A stretch of DNA of 64,000 nucleotides from Streptococcus sp. 2342 (GCF_013276795.1 NZ_VMLR01000005.1:1-64000), one strand, 5' to 3'. Shown: positions 10,174-19,849, numbered from the stretch's first letter. The notes: generated by a model from the letters alone, not told the origin. Program-made: numbers and translations.

Positions 10174-10853
10174 TTATCCATTTCCTTCGAAAAATTCTTT
10201 TGTGTCACACCTGTTTGTACAGCCCATATGGCTAACTGTGTCCTATCTCTCAAATTTAGTTTTGAAAGAATGATAGAAAGGTAATTGCGCACTGTTCCCT
10301 CGGATAAAAAAAGATTACTGGCAATTTCCTTATTTGATTCTCCAAATGCCACTTGCTGAATAATTTTCCATTCTGTCAGTGATATATTTTCAATATTCTC
10401 TTCCTTCACAGTAATAGAAAAATTGGTCTGTGCCATCTGCGAGAACAATTGAAATACCTTACTAGCTATATTAGGATTAATCATAGCTCCACCTTTATAC
10501 ACTGTCTGAATGGCTTGATATAACTCGTCGGTTGAAACTCCTTTTAATAAATAGCCAGATGCACCATATTTTAAAGCACTAAAAATGAATTCGTCGTCAT
10601 CAAATGTTGTTAAGATTATAATTTTTATATTTGGAAAACGTTTTTTGATTTCTTTTGTAGTCAATACTCCGTCCATTCTGGGCATTCTAATGTCCATTAA
10701 AATTATATCCGGTTTTACAGTCATAATGTTATCCATAGCTTCGATACCGTCACCAACGACGGATACAACATCAATATCAGCATATACTGATAAAATGATC
10801 TGCAAAGACTCTCTAATTAACGCCTGATCATCTGCAATCATTACCTTTATCAT
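10170..10853 (-). CDS. levR: response regulator, NarL/LuxR type (LevR-like)
   Basis: DNA-binding partner of the adjacent kinase. Receiver domain (about 1-120) with acidic pocket MIADDQ, phospho-acceptor Asp in IILMDIRMP (about residue 53), conserved Thr in ILTTFDD and Lys in YLLKGV; C-terminal LuxR helix-turn-helix with GESNKEIASNLFLSEGTVRNYLS. I place the start at the ATG at 10853, six bases after AGGAGG; a GTG at 10862 overlaps the SD. It overlaps the kinase gene by 26 bases. Confidence 0.88.
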   Translation of the reverse strand: MIKVMIADDQALIRESLQIILSVYADIDVVSVVGDGIEAMDNIMTVKPDIILMDIRMPRMDGVLTTKEIKKRFPNIKIIILTTFDDDEFIFSALKYGASGYLLKGVSTDELYQAIQTVYKGGAMINPNIASKVFQLFSQMAQTNFSITVKEENIENISLTEWKIIQQVAFGESNKEIASNLFLSEGTVRNYLSIILSKLNLRDRTQLAIWAVQTGVTQKNFSKEMDK

Positions 10854-12165
10854 ATACTTCACCTCCTATTTTTGGAAAAACTATTTTAGTGTAAAATCCT
10901 TCCCTATTTTCAAAATGAATAGAACCACCTAAAATAGAAACTCGCTCTCTCATTTGTTTCAAGCCATACCCAATTTGTAAGTCGTCAAAACCTATTCCAT
11001 TATCGTGCAAAACTATTATGTTGTTATCCTCACTCATAAAGCGAATGCTCATTTTACTAGCATGTCCGTGACGAACAGAATTTGTCATAGATTCTTGTAT
11101 AATCCTAAAAATAGTATCTTCCTGCATAACATCTAAATCAATATTCCCCCATTCATATTTTAGATCGACAGAGAGTTTTGATAGAGACTCATACTCACTA
11201 ATCATTAATATTAGAGCATCTTTTAAACCATTATTTTGCAAAGCTCCTGGTCTCAGTCTCTGTAATGATCCCCTAACATCTTTTATCCCCTCTCTAACTG
11301 CATTTGAAACATTTTTCAACTGTTCTTTAGCACGGATAGGATGAACATCAATTAGTACAGAAACAGCATCAATCCCTGCTGAAATTCCTGTCAATGCATG
11401 CCCTAGAGTATCATGAATTTCTCGAGCAATTCTTTTCCTTTCTCGATCTTCAGCGATTTTCTCTGATAACGATATGTAATGATTCAATTCAATGTTGACT
11501 CTAGATAACATTTTAAGCTCTTCTTCAATATTATGATGTTCTTTAATCACGTATAGGATATAAGACAATAAAGAGATGATGAAAATAATAACATTTAATG
11601 ATGTCAATGCATTTTCTAAAAATAACACTATACCTCGTATGGAAGATGGATAAAATTGGATATAGGTAGCTAGAGATGGAACTTTTATAAATAGAGACAA
11701 GATTTCATAGTCTGTTAAAAGTAACATTAAAAAACTCAAGAAAATAAAAATAATCCAAGAACGTTTACTATCAGAGTCTTGAAACTCTCTTGAACTATAG
11801 AATATATCAGCAAAAACTAATAATATTATTCCATTGTATGACAGATTTTGTGACCATATAACACCAATCATTAATACTATTTCAAACAAATTCCATTTTG
11901 AAAAAATTGGCCATTTTTTCTCAGTTGAGTACATTTTATAGGTAGATATAAAAATAATACCGACAAAAAAAATAATTGAGTACCAAAAAATCTGGTCAGG
12001 TGATTTTGAAATGTTATTTAAATCACCCAATAAGAGTGTCATCTGCCCCTTTGAAATTACATAGTTTGTAATCTGTATATACAAAGCTCCATTGTATATA
12101 ATGGTTAGAAAATTAATTAATAAAAGCGAAATTATAGAATACTGGACACCTTTTACCTGTTTCAT
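10828..12165 (-). CDS. levS: sensor histidine kinase, HisKA_3 family (LevS-like)
   Basis: The 445-residue membrane kinase has about six N-terminal transmembrane helices (residues 10-220), a HisKA_3 dimerisation helix with the phospho-acceptor His in AREIHDTLGHALTGISAGID (about 250), and a HATPase with ESMTNSVRHGHASK (N box) and DNGIGFDDLQIGYGL (G box). ATG at 12165 overlaps the upstream stop as TAATG, with SD GGGTGG. It has no extracellular sensor domain of its own, consistent with sensing through the two binding proteins encoded on either side. Confidence 0.87.
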   Translation of the reverse strand: MKQVKGVQYSIISLLLINFLTIIYNGALYIQITNYVISKGQMTLLLGDLNNISKSPDQIFWYSIIFFVGIIFISTYKMYSTEKKWPIFSKWNLFEIVLMIGVIWSQNLSYNGIILLVFADIFYSSREFQDSDSKRSWIIFIFLSFLMLLLTDYEILSLFIKVPSLATYIQFYPSSIRGIVLFLENALTSLNVIIFIISLLSYILYVIKEHHNIEEELKMLSRVNIELNHYISLSEKIAEDRERKRIAREIHDTLGHALTGISAGIDAVSVLIDVHPIRAKEQLKNVSNAVREGIKDVRGSLQRLRPGALQNNGLKDALILMISEYESLSKLSVDLKYEWGNIDLDVMQEDTIFRIIQESMTNSVRHGHASKMSIRFMSEDNNIIVLHDNGIGFDDLQIGYGLKQMRERVSILGGSIHFENREGFYTKIVFPKIGGEVYDKGNDCR

Positions 12166-13130
12166 TACTGCCACCCATTAATATCAAACTGAATTATATT
12201 ATTTTTATCAACAAATTGTACAGGTATAGTATATAATTCTTCAACTTCTTCTTTTTTTACTAATAAATCTATTGTTTCCGATACTTTTCTACCCATATGA
12301 GATGGAAATTGAGCAACCGTTCCCGTAACTTCATCTGTTGTAGCTAATAAATGCTTCATATCTGGTGAACCATCTATTCCGTAAATAAGTTTTTTTGAAG
12401 TTACTTTCAATTCTTTAATTGCTGCTAAAGCTCCTATAGCTGCTCTATCATTTAAAGCCACTATAGCATCAAATTGTAAACCTTCAGATAAGGCATCACC
12501 TACAGTAGTCATAGCATACTCTGTTTGACCAACCGTTTCTCTTTCTGAGATAATTTGATAATGTTCTTCTGATTTTATTGTATCCAAAAAACCAGTTATT
12601 CTCTGATTAGCTGATAAAGCATCTTTGTGCGTTAACAAAAGAATATGAGCATTTGAGGTACGTTTCATCAAATCCTTGGCAATTAATATCCCAGCATGGT
12701 AATTATCAGAAACTATACTCGTATCAACTTTTATATTATTCAACTGACTATCTACTGCTATAACTCTAATTCCAAAATTCTTTGCCCTACTTAACGCTTC
12801 TACAATTTGCTCGCTATCACTCTTAACCGGATTAATAACAATAACATTCACTCGCTTCTCTATAAACTCATCAATTTGTTTACTCTGTTTTTCTTCACTC
12901 ATCTCTGCGTCCCGAGTATACAATATCTGACCTTCTGAATCAGAATAGCGTTGAATCTCATTATGTAAATGTCTATAAAATTCACTATTCATCGTCATAT
13001 AAGTCGCTCCAACTTTTATTTGTCCCGGAATAGGATCTGTCTGACTCACATGAGTATAAATCGCAAAAACAAATACGACTACTGTACAAAATATAATTTT
13101 GACGATTGTTCTTGTATATTCTCTACTCAT
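12165..13130 (-). CDS. levQ: membrane-anchored periplasmic-binding-type sugar sensor (LevQ-like)
   Basis: The 321-residue protein has one N-terminal membrane anchor (about 8-27) without a lipobox cysteine, followed by a RbsB/LacI-type periplasmic-binding domain (IKVGATYMTMNSEF, INVIVINP-like VNVIVINPVKSDS, VIAVDSQLN, LNDRAAIGALAAI, GIDGSPDMKHLL). The start is the ATG at 13130, five bases after GGAGG; an upstream in-frame TTG is less likely. First gene of the regulatory unit. In S. mutans such proteins signal external fructose/mannose to LevS; the ligand here is inferred from that. Confidence 0.78.
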   Translation of the reverse strand: MSREYTRTIVKIIFCTVVVFVFAIYTHVSQTDPIPGQIKVGATYMTMNSEFYRHLHNEIQRYSDSEGQILYTRDAEMSEEKQSKQIDEFIEKRVNVIVINPVKSDSEQIVEALSRAKNFGIRVIAVDSQLNNIKVDTSIVSDNYHAGILIAKDLMKRTSNAHILLLTHKDALSANQRITGFLDTIKSEEHYQIISERETVGQTEYAMTTVGDALSEGLQFDAIVALNDRAAIGALAAIKELKVTSKKLIYGIDGSPDMKHLLATTDEVTGTVAQFPSHMGRKVSETIDLLVKKEEVEELYTIPVQFVDKNNIIQFDINGWQ

Positions 13131-13159
13131 TCCAACCTCCAAAAAGTTTCAACTAGTTC

Positions 13160-13168
13160 ATTGTAACA
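13160..13168 (-). promoter_or_regulatory. extended -10 promoter of the lev regulatory operon
   Basis: Minus-strand TGTTACAAT (13168-13160) is a TGn extended -10 placed 30 bases before the levQ ATG. The -35 region is only T-rich. Confidence 0.5.
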
Positions 13169-13182
13169 CATTTAGACATTAT

Positions 13183-13212
13183 AAAAAAGCCTGAAAGCAA
13201 CTCAGACTTTTC
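13183..13212 (-). terminator. ssbB terminator
   Basis: Minus-strand stem AAGTCTGA/TCAGGCTT with a seven-base loop, followed by a T run, just past the ssbB stop and before the lev promoter. Confidence 0.7.
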
Positions 13213-13217
13213 AATGT

Positions 13218-13613
13218 TTAAAATGGCAATTCTTCCTCTTCCAAAACCAAGTCTGCCAAATCCTGCCCTGCGTTATTTTCTCGCATGGCACGTTGGGCAC
13301 GACTTTCCAAGAGTTGGAATCCAGTAACAAGTACTTCGGTCACGTAGTTCATCTGGCCATTTTTCTCAAAACGACGGGTACGTAATTCTCCATCAACGGA
13401 AATGAGACTGCCTTTAGTTGCATAGCTGGCCAATGTTTCTGCTAGTCTACCCCATAGGATCATATTGACAAAATCAGCTTCACGTTCACCGTTTTGGTCT
13501 TTGTAACGACGGTTCACAGCGATAGTTGCTCGCGCTACTGACTTGTCATTGTTGGTTTTGTGCAATTCAGGTGTAGACGTCAAGCGTCCGATTAAGATAA
13601 CTTTATTATACAT
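13218..13613 (-). CDS. ssbB: competence-induced single-stranded DNA-binding protein SsbB
   Basis: Short SSB (131 residues) consisting almost only of the OB fold (MYNKVILIGRLTSTPEL, ADFVNMILWGRLAETLASYATKGS) plus a brief acidic tail ending EEEELPF. This short form is the paralogue that protects incoming ssDNA during transformation. The cin-box 22 bases upstream shows ComX/SigX control and supports the ssbB assignment over the housekeeping ssbA. Confidence 0.93.
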   Translation of the reverse strand: MYNKVILIGRLTSTPELHKTNNDKSVARATIAVNRRYKDQNGEREADFVNMILWGRLAETLASYATKGSLISVDGELRTRRFEKNGQMNYVTEVLVTGFQLLESRAQRAMRENNAGQDLADLVLEEEELPF

Positions 13614-13634
13614 ATTTTCTTCCTCCTACTTATC

Positions 13635-13642
13635 TATTCGTA
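13635..13642 (-). promoter_or_regulatory. cin-box (com-box) of ssbB
   Basis: Minus-strand TACGAATA (13642-13635), the exact SigX -10 consensus of streptococcal late competence genes, 22 bases before the ssbB ATG. Confidence 0.93.
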
Positions 13643-13690
13643 GGAAATCAAAAAAAGTTACAGAAATTTGTAACTTTTCGAGAAAATTTT

Positions 13691-14452
13691 TTATTTTTTA
13701 TGAACCATGAAACCTGTCGCCTGTTGATTTGCCATAATGGTCATATCTGTAATCTGCACACGACGAGGTTGACTGGTCACATAGACTACTGTGCCTGCGA
13801 TATCCTGAGCTTGCAAGGCTTCTATTCCTTTGTAGACCGTCGCAGCTCGTTCTTTATCACCATGAAAACGCACTGTAGAAAAATCTGTTTCGACAATTCC
13901 AGGCTGAATGGTTGTCACCTTGATATCCGTTGCGATGGTATCAATTCGCAGACCATCTGAAAAGGTCTTAACTGCTGCCTTGGTGGCCGAATAAACTGCT
14001 GCACCTGCATAGGCATAAATTCCTGCGGTTGAGCCCATATTGATGATATGTCCTTGATTGGCTTTTACCATTGCTGGCAAGAAAGAGCGAGTGACTGCCA
14101 TCAAACCTTTGACATTGGTATCCAGCATGGTCAACATATCCAACTCTTCATAATCCTGATAAGGTGCTAAACCTAGAGCCAGTCCGGCATTGTTGACCAG
14201 AATATCAATCTGACCTATCGTTTCTAGAATATCAGAGCAGACAGTCTTTACCATGGCCATATCCATGACATCTAGGGGAAAAGTCCAGACGGTTTGATTT
14301 GGAAAGCTTACTGCAAACTCCGACTTGAGGGCTTTCAATCTGTCTGTCCGTCGACCTGTTAGAACGACATTCTCACCCTGCTCCAAATAAGCACGCGCAA
14401 TCGCTTCACCAATTCCTGATGTCGCTCCTGTAATCACAACATTTTTTGCCAT
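13691..14452 (-). CDS. short-chain dehydrogenase/reductase (YdfG-like)
   Basis: NAD(P)-dependent oxidoreductase of 253 residues. Cofactor motif TGATSGIG (about 8-15), NNAG (about 87-90), catalytic Ser/Tyr/Lys in MGSTAGIYAYAGAAVYSATKAAV. Closest in pattern to the NADP-dependent 3-hydroxy-acid dehydrogenase branch; the substrate is not determinable. No clear terminator follows before ssbB, which has its own cin-box. Confidence 0.88.
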   Translation of the reverse strand: MAKNVVITGATSGIGEAIARAYLEQGENVVLTGRRTDRLKALKSEFAVSFPNQTVWTFPLDVMDMAMVKTVCSDILETIGQIDILVNNAGLALGLAPYQDYEELDMLTMLDTNVKGLMAVTRSFLPAMVKANQGHIINMGSTAGIYAYAGAAVYSATKAAVKTFSDGLRIDTIATDIKVTTIQPGIVETDFSTVRFHGDKERAATVYKGIEALQAQDIAGTVVYVTSQPRRVQITDMTIMANQQATGFMVHKK

Positions 14453-14493
14453 CTCATTTCCTTCTAGCTGGTCTATCAGATATTAACAACTTC

Positions 14494-15120
14494 TTAGGCA
14501 GTCCAGTGTTTGGCTGGGTCAAATGGAGTTCCGACAACTTGGTCTTCTGACAATTCAAGCACCCCTCGTTTTTGCGGAGCATTTGGCAGATGCAATTCAC
14601 GAGGACTGCACATCATACCAAAACTCTTTTCACCACGAAGTTCGCCTGGGAAAATAAGATTGCCTTTTGGCATCATAGCTCCAGGAAGAGCTACAATTGT
14701 TTTCAATCCAACACGCGCATTGGGTGCCCCTGCAACGATTTGCACTGTCTTGTCACTTGCGACTGCAACTTGGCAGATGTTAAGGTGGTCACTATCTGGA
14801 TGAACTACCATCTCGACAATTTCACCAACAACAAACTTAGGTTCCTTGTCATTGACAATTTCTTCTTTAAAACCTTCCGCCTGCAATTCTTGGTTCAAAC
14901 GTGCTACTTGCTCATCTGATAAAAAGACCCGACCTCGCTCTGCAATTTCAAACAAACTTGAAACTTCAAAAATATTCCAAGCTACTGTTTCTCCATTATC
15001 TTTGAGGAAAACACGAGCTACCTTGCCTTTGCGCTCCACATCCAGTTTGGCATCTCCACTGTTTTTCACGATGACCATAAGGACATCACCGACATGTTCT
15101 TTGTTATATGTAAAAATCAT
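14494..15120 (-). CDS. ytpR: YtpR-family tRNA-binding domain protein
   Basis: The 208-residue protein combines an N-terminal DUF4479 region with a C-terminal EMAP/PheT-type tRNA-binding OB fold (about 90-200): VGEIVEMVVHPDSDHLNICQVAV, QIVAGAPNARVGLKTIVALPGAMMPKG, SFGMMCSPREL. Function is not established; such proteins are thought to bind RNA. It follows the thioredoxin gene by 15 bases and is likely cotranscribed. Confidence 0.87.
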   Translation of the reverse strand: MIFTYNKEHVGDVLMVIVKNSGDAKLDVERKGKVARVFLKDNGETVAWNIFEVSSLFEIAERGRVFLSDEQVARLNQELQAEGFKEEIVNDKEPKFVVGEIVEMVVHPDSDHLNICQVAVASDKTVQIVAGAPNARVGLKTIVALPGAMMPKGNLIFPGELRGEKSFGMMCSPRELHLPNAPQKRGVLELSEDQVVGTPFDPAKHWTA

Positions 15121-15135
15121 TGTTTCTATTTTCTC

Positions 15136-15453
15136 CTATTTCAGTCCTGCTAAAAAGTCGTTAATTTGTTGCTTACTTTTACGGTCGCGATTGACAAAAC
15201 GGCCGATTTCCTTGTCCTTTTCCAAAACAACAAGGCTAGGAATTCCGTAAACATCCCAGAGTTTGGCCAAATCCATATACTGGTCTCGGTCCACACGAAT
15301 AAAGGTGAACTCTGGATTGGTCTCCTCAATTTCTGGCAAGGCAGGATAGATGTAACGACAATCACCGCACCAATCTGCTACAAAAAGAAAGACCTTCTTG
15401 CCATCTTTTTCTACTAAAGATGCTAATTCTTCTAAACTTGCTGGTTGTATCAT
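15136..15453 (-). CDS. thioredoxin-family protein
   Basis: Small (105-residue) cytosolic thioredoxin fold with active site ADWCGDCRYIYP (about 27-38) and a cis-proline region YGIPSLVVLEKD. The WCGDC active site differs from the WCGPC of TrxA, so this is a specialised thioredoxin. It starts within the stop of the upstream gene (ATGA overlap), and ytpR follows closely. Confidence 0.88.
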   Translation of the reverse strand: MIQPASLEELASLVEKDGKKVFLFVADWCGDCRYIYPALPEIEETNPEFTFIRVDRDQYMDLAKLWDVYGIPSLVVLEKDKEIGRFVNRDRKSKQQINDFLAGLK

Positions 15454-15740
15454 AAGACTTCCTCCTCATAGACTAGGTCTTCATTTTCATAGACAAAGGT
15501 ATAATGACGGCCATCCTCAAAAATGACGCCACCAACCAAGCTCTCCAGACTGCTTTCATAGACTTGAACATAGAGGGTCGCAATTTCTCCCATGTCTGAA
15601 AAATGGTCTCGCACAATCTCTGTCAACTCTTCCTGAGTCTTCATGAGCTTATGGTCATCTGCAACTTTTTTCGTAGCAAGGGCAAGGCTCCCAATACCAA
15701 GCAGAGCCAGACCTGCCATCCACATTTTTTTAGCTTTCAT
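15450..15740 (-). CDS. small membrane-anchored DUF4651-type protein
   Basis: Ninety-six residues with one N-terminal hydrophobic helix (WMAGLALLGIGSLALA) and a soluble tail ending DLVYEEEVL; unknown function, translationally coupled to the thioredoxin gene. I place the start at the ATG at 15740. An in-frame ATG nine bases upstream overlaps the -10 hexamer TAAAAT and would not be in the transcript. Confidence 0.72.
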   Translation of the reverse strand: MKAKKMWMAGLALLGIGSLALATKKVADDHKLMKTQEELTEIVRDHFSDMGEIATLYVQVYESSLESLVGGVIFEDGRHYTFVYENEDLVYEEEVL

Positions 15741-15747
15741 ACCATTC

Positions 15748-15776
15748 ATTTTAACACAAAAAACGCTTCAGGACAA
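15748..15776 (-). promoter_or_regulatory. promoter of the DUF4651-thioredoxin-ytpR unit
   Basis: Minus-strand -35 TTGTCC (15776-15771), 17-base spacer, -10 TAAAAT (15753-15748) preceded by TGT. The predicted start site falls on or next to the ATG at 15740, and no SD is visible, so the mRNA may be leaderless. Confidence 0.55.
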
Positions 15777-15801
15777 ATTAGGAAGCAGCAGAAAGGCAAG
15801 T

Positions 15802-15829
15802 AAAAATCCCCTTCCTTAAAGGAAAAGGA
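15802..15829 (-). terminator. terminator of the choline-binding protein gene
   Basis: Minus-strand stem TCCTTTTCC/GGAAGGGGA with loop TTTAA, followed by TTTTT. It lies beyond the BOX element, so the BOX is part of the transcript. Confidence 0.7.
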
Positions 15830-15834
15830 CTTCT

Positions 15835-15949
15835 TATACTCAATGAAAATCAAAGAGCAAACTAGGAAGCTAGCCGCAGGTTGCTCAAAACAGTGTTTTG
15901 AGGTTGTGGATGAAGCTGACGTGGTTTGAAGAGATTTTCGAAGAGTATT
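15835..15949. repeat. BOX element (A-C type, no boxB)
   Basis: Begins TATACTCAATGAAAATCAAA and ends GAAGAGATTTTCGAAGAGTAT, the two BOX ends, with GCTGACGTGGTTTGAAG before the right end. It starts a few bases after the choline-binding protein stop codon. About 115 bp. Confidence 0.85.
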
Positions 15950-15953
15950 ATTC

Positions 15954-17027
15954 TTATTGCCAGGCACCTGAGTTGCCAACGTAGTAACCATCAGGCGTGT
16001 AGGTATTGCGAAGCATCTTACCTGATGAAGCTAGATAATACCACTTACCATTGTCTTTGACCCAATCATTCGCAATCATGGCACCAGAAGAACTTACATA
16101 ATACCAGTCTCCCTTATCATAAACCCAAGCGCTTGCTTTCATATCTCCTGAAGTTGATAAATAGTACCACTTGCCTTGGTCGTAAAGCCAATCACCAGCA
16201 ATCATAGCTCCTGATGATTTAAAGGCATACCAGTTGCCACCTTGATATAGCCAAGTTTGATTGAACATGACTCCTTTATCATTCATAAAGTACCAAGTTC
16301 CCTTGTCATAAACCCAATCCTTCTGTACTAATTGACCTTGTTTTTGATAGTACCAGTTTTGGTTTGATTCTAGCCAACTTTCTGCTTTTACAATCGGATA
16401 AAGTTCTTTGAAAGCTCCTCCATCATATTTATGACTGATAGACTTTAGTTTTTCAAGTTTCAACTCGCCATTGTCATAGTCTGTCCAAGCAAAGACTTTT
16501 TGACCATTGACAGTCTCTGGTAAGGTAGCAGTGTAAGTCTTGGTCTGATAATCCCATTTAGCATCGAGGTAAGTGTATTGATTATTTGATTCTTCAATAC
16601 GATAGTAACCTCTCTTTCCACTATCATTATGAATATCATCCACAACTTTCGTTGACCAGGTCTTCACTTCGTTTCCGCTCTTAGCCTCGACCTTGATATC
16701 TCCTCTATAGCCATATGGAACATAGAAATTCAGGTAACGCCCTTCTATACCAATCATAGACTTGTCCTTTTCTTGACCTAGAAAATTGACTGTCTGATCT
16801 TGACCATCGAGACTAACCGTCCACTCGATTTTCTCGGTTTTTGGCAAATCCAAGACTTTGATATCCACTTCATGGCCATTGTTGAATCGAAGAATCTTGC
16901 CATCTTGATACTGTACTCCACACTTAACAACCCATTCTTCTTTAAGCTCAAATGCCTGCCCTGAATGAGGAAAAGCCAGTAAAGCTAAACCTGCTAGAGA
17001 CAAACCAAATAATGTGATTTTTTTCAT
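15954..17027 (-). CDS. secreted choline-binding protein with an unrecognised N-terminal domain
   Basis: The 357-residue protein has a signal peptide cleaved near PHSGQA (residue 25), a novel-looking beta-rich region (about 26-215), and about six choline-binding repeats (about 217-345) of the type WVYDKGDWYYVSSSGAMIAND, ending DGYYVGNSGAWQ. The repeats would hold it on phosphocholine-decorated teichoic acids. I do not recognise the N-terminal domain or an enzyme motif in it. It has its own extended -10 promoter (TGATATAAT, 17066-17058) and SD AAGGAGG. The aromatic repeats are diagnostic; the function is unknown. Confidence 0.82.
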   Translation of the reverse strand: MKKITLFGLSLAGLALLAFPHSGQAFELKEEWVVKCGVQYQDGKILRFNNGHEVDIKVLDLPKTEKIEWTVSLDGQDQTVNFLGQEKDKSMIGIEGRYLNFYVPYGYRGDIKVEAKSGNEVKTWSTKVVDDIHNDSGKRGYYRIEESNNQYTYLDAKWDYQTKTYTATLPETVNGQKVFAWTDYDNGELKLEKLKSISHKYDGGAFKELYPIVKAESWLESNQNWYYQKQGQLVQKDWVYDKGTWYFMNDKGVMFNQTWLYQGGNWYAFKSSGAMIAGDWLYDQGKWYYLSTSGDMKASAWVYDKGDWYYVSSSGAMIANDWVKDNGKWYYLASSGKMLRNTYTPDGYYVGNSGAWQ

Positions 17028-17057
17028 CGTAGATCCTCCTTAGGATTTTTTATGTTA

Positions 17058-17066
17058 ATTATATCA
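17058..17066 (-). promoter_or_regulatory. extended -10 promoter of the choline-binding protein
   Basis: Minus-strand TGATATAAT (17066-17058), a perfect TGnTATAAT, about 31 bases before the ATG. Confidence 0.65.
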
Positions 17067-17111
17067 CTATGTTTTTATTTTGCAACTCATATCCTAAATA
17101 TGCAAGCAAAA

Positions 17112-17137
17112 AACCTCTGAGATTGTTCTCAAAGGTT
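17112..17137 (-). terminator. pyrG terminator
   Basis: Minus-strand stem AACCTTTGAGA/TCTCAGAGGTT followed by TTTTTTG, ten bases after the pyrG stop. Confidence 0.85.
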
Positions 17138-17146
17138 ATAATCTAG

Positions 17147-18766
<1,620 letters not shown>

Positions 18767-18854
18767 CTAAAATGCTCAAGGCCTTGTTAACTACGAGGGG
18801 ACATAGAAAACAAGACCCTTATGGATAACGACATTTCCAGAAAAACTTCCTGAA

Positions 18855-18887
18855 AAAACAAAAATAGCTCCCTAAGAACTAGGGAGC
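18855..18887 (-). terminator. pyrG attenuator hairpin
   Basis: Stem TAGGGAGC (18880-18887) / GCTCCCTA (18867-18874), then a T-rich run to 18855, within the leader about 100 bases upstream of the pyrG start. It follows the GGGC start site and an ACCTC/GAGGT hairpin (18892-18906), whose C/U-rich strands could pair with a poly-G 5' end. By analogy with Bacillus subtilis pyrG, low CTP would cause G reiteration and antitermination. Confidence 0.75.
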
Positions 18888-18906
18888 CCCGACCTCTAAA
18901 AGAGGT

Positions 18907-18946
18907 GCCCGAACAATATGATACCTAAAAATAGGATAATTGTCAA
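18907..18946 (-). promoter_or_regulatory. pyrG: pyrG promoter and GGGC start site
   Basis: Minus-strand -35 TTGACA (18946-18941), 17-base spacer, -10 TATCAT (18923-18918); seven bases on, the transcript begins GGGC (18910-18907), the signature of CTP-controlled reiterative initiation. Confidence 0.8.
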
Positions 18947-18956
18947 TAGCTAACTT

Positions 18957-19544
18957 TTATTCCTCGCTGGTTTCAGCGTCGTCATCTGAAAAATCGTCGT
19001 CTTCTTCGTTGAGATCCACGTCTTCACCTAAGTCATCAGGAGCGATTTCGTTGATTTCTGCATCATAAGCTTCCACTTCATTTTTCTCATCATCTGGATT
19101 TTCATCATCGTATGAAAGAGCTGGATCTGCTTCGTATGCGTCTTCGTCTTCTGGATCATCCGCATTGTAGTCAATAGCATCTGAATCGCCATCCATGAAG
19201 GCATTGACACGTTTTTTCTTAGCTTTTGGTGCTACTTCATCGTCGTCATTTTCTTCAAGAGCGATGATTTCTTCGTCGATTTCGTCCACACCATACCATG
19301 AACGAAGCCCCCATTTGTTGTCTCCAAGTGAGATGAAGCTACCGTCAAAGTTCAACTCTGTGTAGAACAAAGGCAAGGCTTCGCGGATATCGCTGTTTGA
19401 TGTCCCAAGGTAGTTTTGAATTTCGTTTACAAGATCGCTAAAATGCATCTCATGGTCGCGACCACGAAGTTCCAAGATAGCACGCGCTACCTCAATCATA
19501 GATAGTTCACTTTTTTCTTGCCCAGCAAATACTTCTAATTCCAA
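18957..19544 (-). CDS. rpoE: RNA polymerase delta subunit
   Basis: RpoE binds RNA polymerase and raises its specificity and recycling. The 195 residues have a winged-helix HARE-type N domain ([19 protein letters not shown] to [11 protein letters not shown]) and a very acidic disordered tail (many D/E, residues 100-195). I choose the TTG at 19544: AGGAGA lies seven bases before it, while the upstream in-frame ATG at 19559 overlaps that SD. Confidence 0.93.
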   Translation of the reverse strand: MELEVFAGQEKSELSMIEVARAILELRGRDHEMHFSDLVNEIQNYLGTSNSDIREALPLFYTELNFDGSFISLGDNKWGLRSWYGVDEIDEEIIALEENDDDEVAPKAKKKRVNAFMDGDSDAIDYNADDPEDEDAYEADPALSYDDENPDDEKNEVEAYDAEINEIAPDDLGEDVDLNEEDDDFSDDDAETSEE

Positions 19545-19616
19545 AGCGTTTCTCCTCATTTATACTACTATCGCCAGAGTAAACAGACTCTGACCTCATT
19601 TTATCATTTACTCTTT

Positions 19617-19645
19617 ATTTTACGATAATTTTGCAGAATAGTCAA
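19617..19645 (-). promoter_or_regulatory. rpoE promoter
   Basis: Minus-strand -35 TTGACT (19645-19640), 17-base spacer, -10 TAAAAT (19622-19617). The 5' UTR holds a CAGAGT/ACTCTG hairpin (19574-19591). Confidence 0.75.
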
Positions 19646-19675
19646 AGGTTAAGGGGGAGAAAGTGATAGGACTTT

Positions 19676-19849
19676 TTATTTCTTTGCTACCCAGCCGATG
19701 GCATCGCTAGGTGGATTTTTAGTATCAATCCAGATAAATTCGATACCGATTTCACCATTTTTAAATTTGGTCAATCGAATGCCGTTGATTTCCAGCTCAT
19801 TGAGTCGTTGATCTGTCAAGACTTCGCGTTCTTTCAAAATGAAAATCAT
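19676..19849 (-). CDS. hypothetical small protein, 57 residues
   Basis: An ATG-to-stop frame of 57 residues, beginning MIFILKEREVLTDQRLNELE and ending DAIGWVAKK, 25 bases after the helicase stop. The composition looks coding (mixed charged and aromatic residues, no low complexity), but the SD is weak. It could be a real small gene of the island or the tail of a larger gene. I recognise no family. Confidence 0.45.
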   Translation of the reverse strand: MIFILKEREVLTDQRLNELEINGIRLTKFKNGEIGIEFIWIDTKNPPSDAIGWVAKK

